This document shows positions 12,657 to 13,012 of a stretch of DNA of 13,012 nucleotides, in pieces. The stretch comes from Rhodospirillaceae bacterium (GTDB lineage: Bacteria; Pseudomonadota; Alphaproteobacteria; DSM-16000; Inquilinaceae). The stretch's first letter is position 1; every line of letters begins with the position of its first letter. A program made the translations under genes and the position numbers. The DNA lies in NCBI GenBank assembly GCA_020425485.1, contig JAGQRL010000310.1, positions 2,465-15,476 of the forward strand, read 5' to 3'. The notes below the pieces were generated by a model. The model saw only the letters and a list, made by a program, of their open reading frames with translations, was not told the DNA's origin and did not search any database.

Positions 12657-13012
12657 CCCCACCGTTTCCACGGTGGCCAGGTTGGTGGTGCCGCCGGTGG
12701 CGCGGCTGGACAGCTTGGCCAGCATCGTTTCCAGGGCCGTGAGGATGCCGGCCATCCGTTCTTCGGGGATCAGCAGCGCGCCGGAGAGCCGCGACTTGCC
12801 GTCGCCGCCGCGGGCAAAGCAGTCGATCCGGTAGATGCCGCCGGACAGCGACAGCGACTTGATCTCCTCCACCAGCAAGGTGCGGTCGTTGGGCGGCGGC
12901 GGCTGGTCGGTCCGTTCCGCCAGCGCCGGGCCGGCGCGGCCCAGCTCGCCCTTGGCCGGGTCCGCCAGGCTGCCGCTGACCGACGCTCCGGCGGTGGCCG
13001 GGATGGCCGCGG
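12648..13012 (-). CDS. C-terminal part of an unrecognised protein (gene enters from the right edge)
   Basis: An open frame runs from the right edge to a TAG at 12648, giving 120 residues with no start in the window. The first 44 residues seen are Ala/Pro/Gly-rich and end in PPPPNDRT, like a flexible linker. A compact domain follows: LVEEIKSLSLSGGIYRID, then CFARGGDGKSRLSGALLIP, then a helix EERMAGILTALETMLAKLS. The tail is Thr/Gly-rich. The pattern of the compact domain (strands, then a closing helix) looks conserved and coding, but I cannot name it; it does not resemble the ends of TssA, TssB, TssC or TssE. The gene points the same way as clpV but is separated from it by the plus-strand lipoprotein gene, with which it overlaps tail-to-tail. 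Whether it belongs to the T6SS is open. Confidence 0.7.
   Translation of the reverse strand, partial: AAIPATAGASVSGSLADPAKGELGRAGPALAERTDQPPPPNDRTLLVEEIKSLSLSGGIYRIDCFARGGDGKSRLSGALLIPEERMAGILTALETMLAKLSSRATGGTTNLATVETVGSA
12659..12676 (+). terminator. Hairpin just after the lipoprotein stop (weak terminator candidate)
   Basis: Two bases after the TGA of the plus-strand lipoprotein gene there is a perfect 7-base stem, CCACCGT/ACGGTGG, with loop TTCC. No T-run follows, so it is not a standard intrinsic terminator. It is also coding sequence for the last residues of the convergent minus-strand gene. With convergent genes it could slow polymerase from the plus side. Confidence 0.35.

Noticed and set aside
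1..13012. CRISPR array, tRNA, rRNA, insertion sequence, Rhs toxin or prophage genes
   Set aside because: No regular repeat-spacer pattern, cloverleaf, transposase motif, terminal inverted repeat, RHS/YD repeats or phage genes other than the T6SS homologues were found by eye.

Overview
The window is part of a type VI secretion system (T6SS) locus from a GC-rich bacterium. Codon use is heavily G/C-ending and long antisense shadow frames are common. The gene set and protein style (TssJ, TssK, ClpV, Hcp, VgrG, PAAR and an FHA/TagH protein with a long Pro/Gly/Asp linker) suggest an alphaproteobacterium of the Rhodospirillales/Azospirillum type. That assignment is inference from style; no rRNA or marker gene is present to confirm it.

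Almost everything lies on the minus strand, so the locus reads from right to left. The order is clpV/tssH (11856-9112), hcp/tssD (8937-8455), vgrG/tssI (8188-6170), an unnamed 235-residue protein (6124-5417), a PAAR spike tip (5396-5103), an FHA-domain TagH protein (4967-3096), an exported helical-repeat protein of unknown function (3017-1407), the lipoprotein tssJ (1269-736) and the start of tssK (701 to beyond base 1). The gaps are 174, 266, 45, 20, 135, 78, 137 and 34 bases. All genes could share long transcripts, but the 174- and 266-base gaps around hcp hold hairpins and may be points of separate control. To the right of clpV, a plus-strand lipoprotein gene (12135-12656) diverges from it and overlaps tail-to-tail by 9 bases with the end of an unrecognised minus-strand gene that runs out of the window (12648-13012).

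In family terms, Hcp rings form the inner tube, VgrG plus PAAR cap it as the piercing spike, TssK belongs to the baseplate and TssJ to the outer-membrane end of the membrane complex. ClpV recycles the contracted TssB/TssC sheath, and TagH (Fha) is the usual post-translational control point. The sheath genes (tssB, tssC), the rest of the baseplate (tssA, E, F, G) and the inner-membrane parts (tssL, tssM) are not in the window and probably lie beyond its ends. VgrG and PAAR have no effector extension and no known toxin fold is visible, so any cargo is either encoded elsewhere or is one of the unnamed proteins.

The least explained parts are the exported TPR-like protein between tagH and tssJ, the 235-residue protein between vgrG and the PAAR gene, the lipoprotein divergent from clpV, and the unidentified gene entering from the right edge. 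I see no tRNA, rRNA, CRISPR array, insertion sequence or origin.
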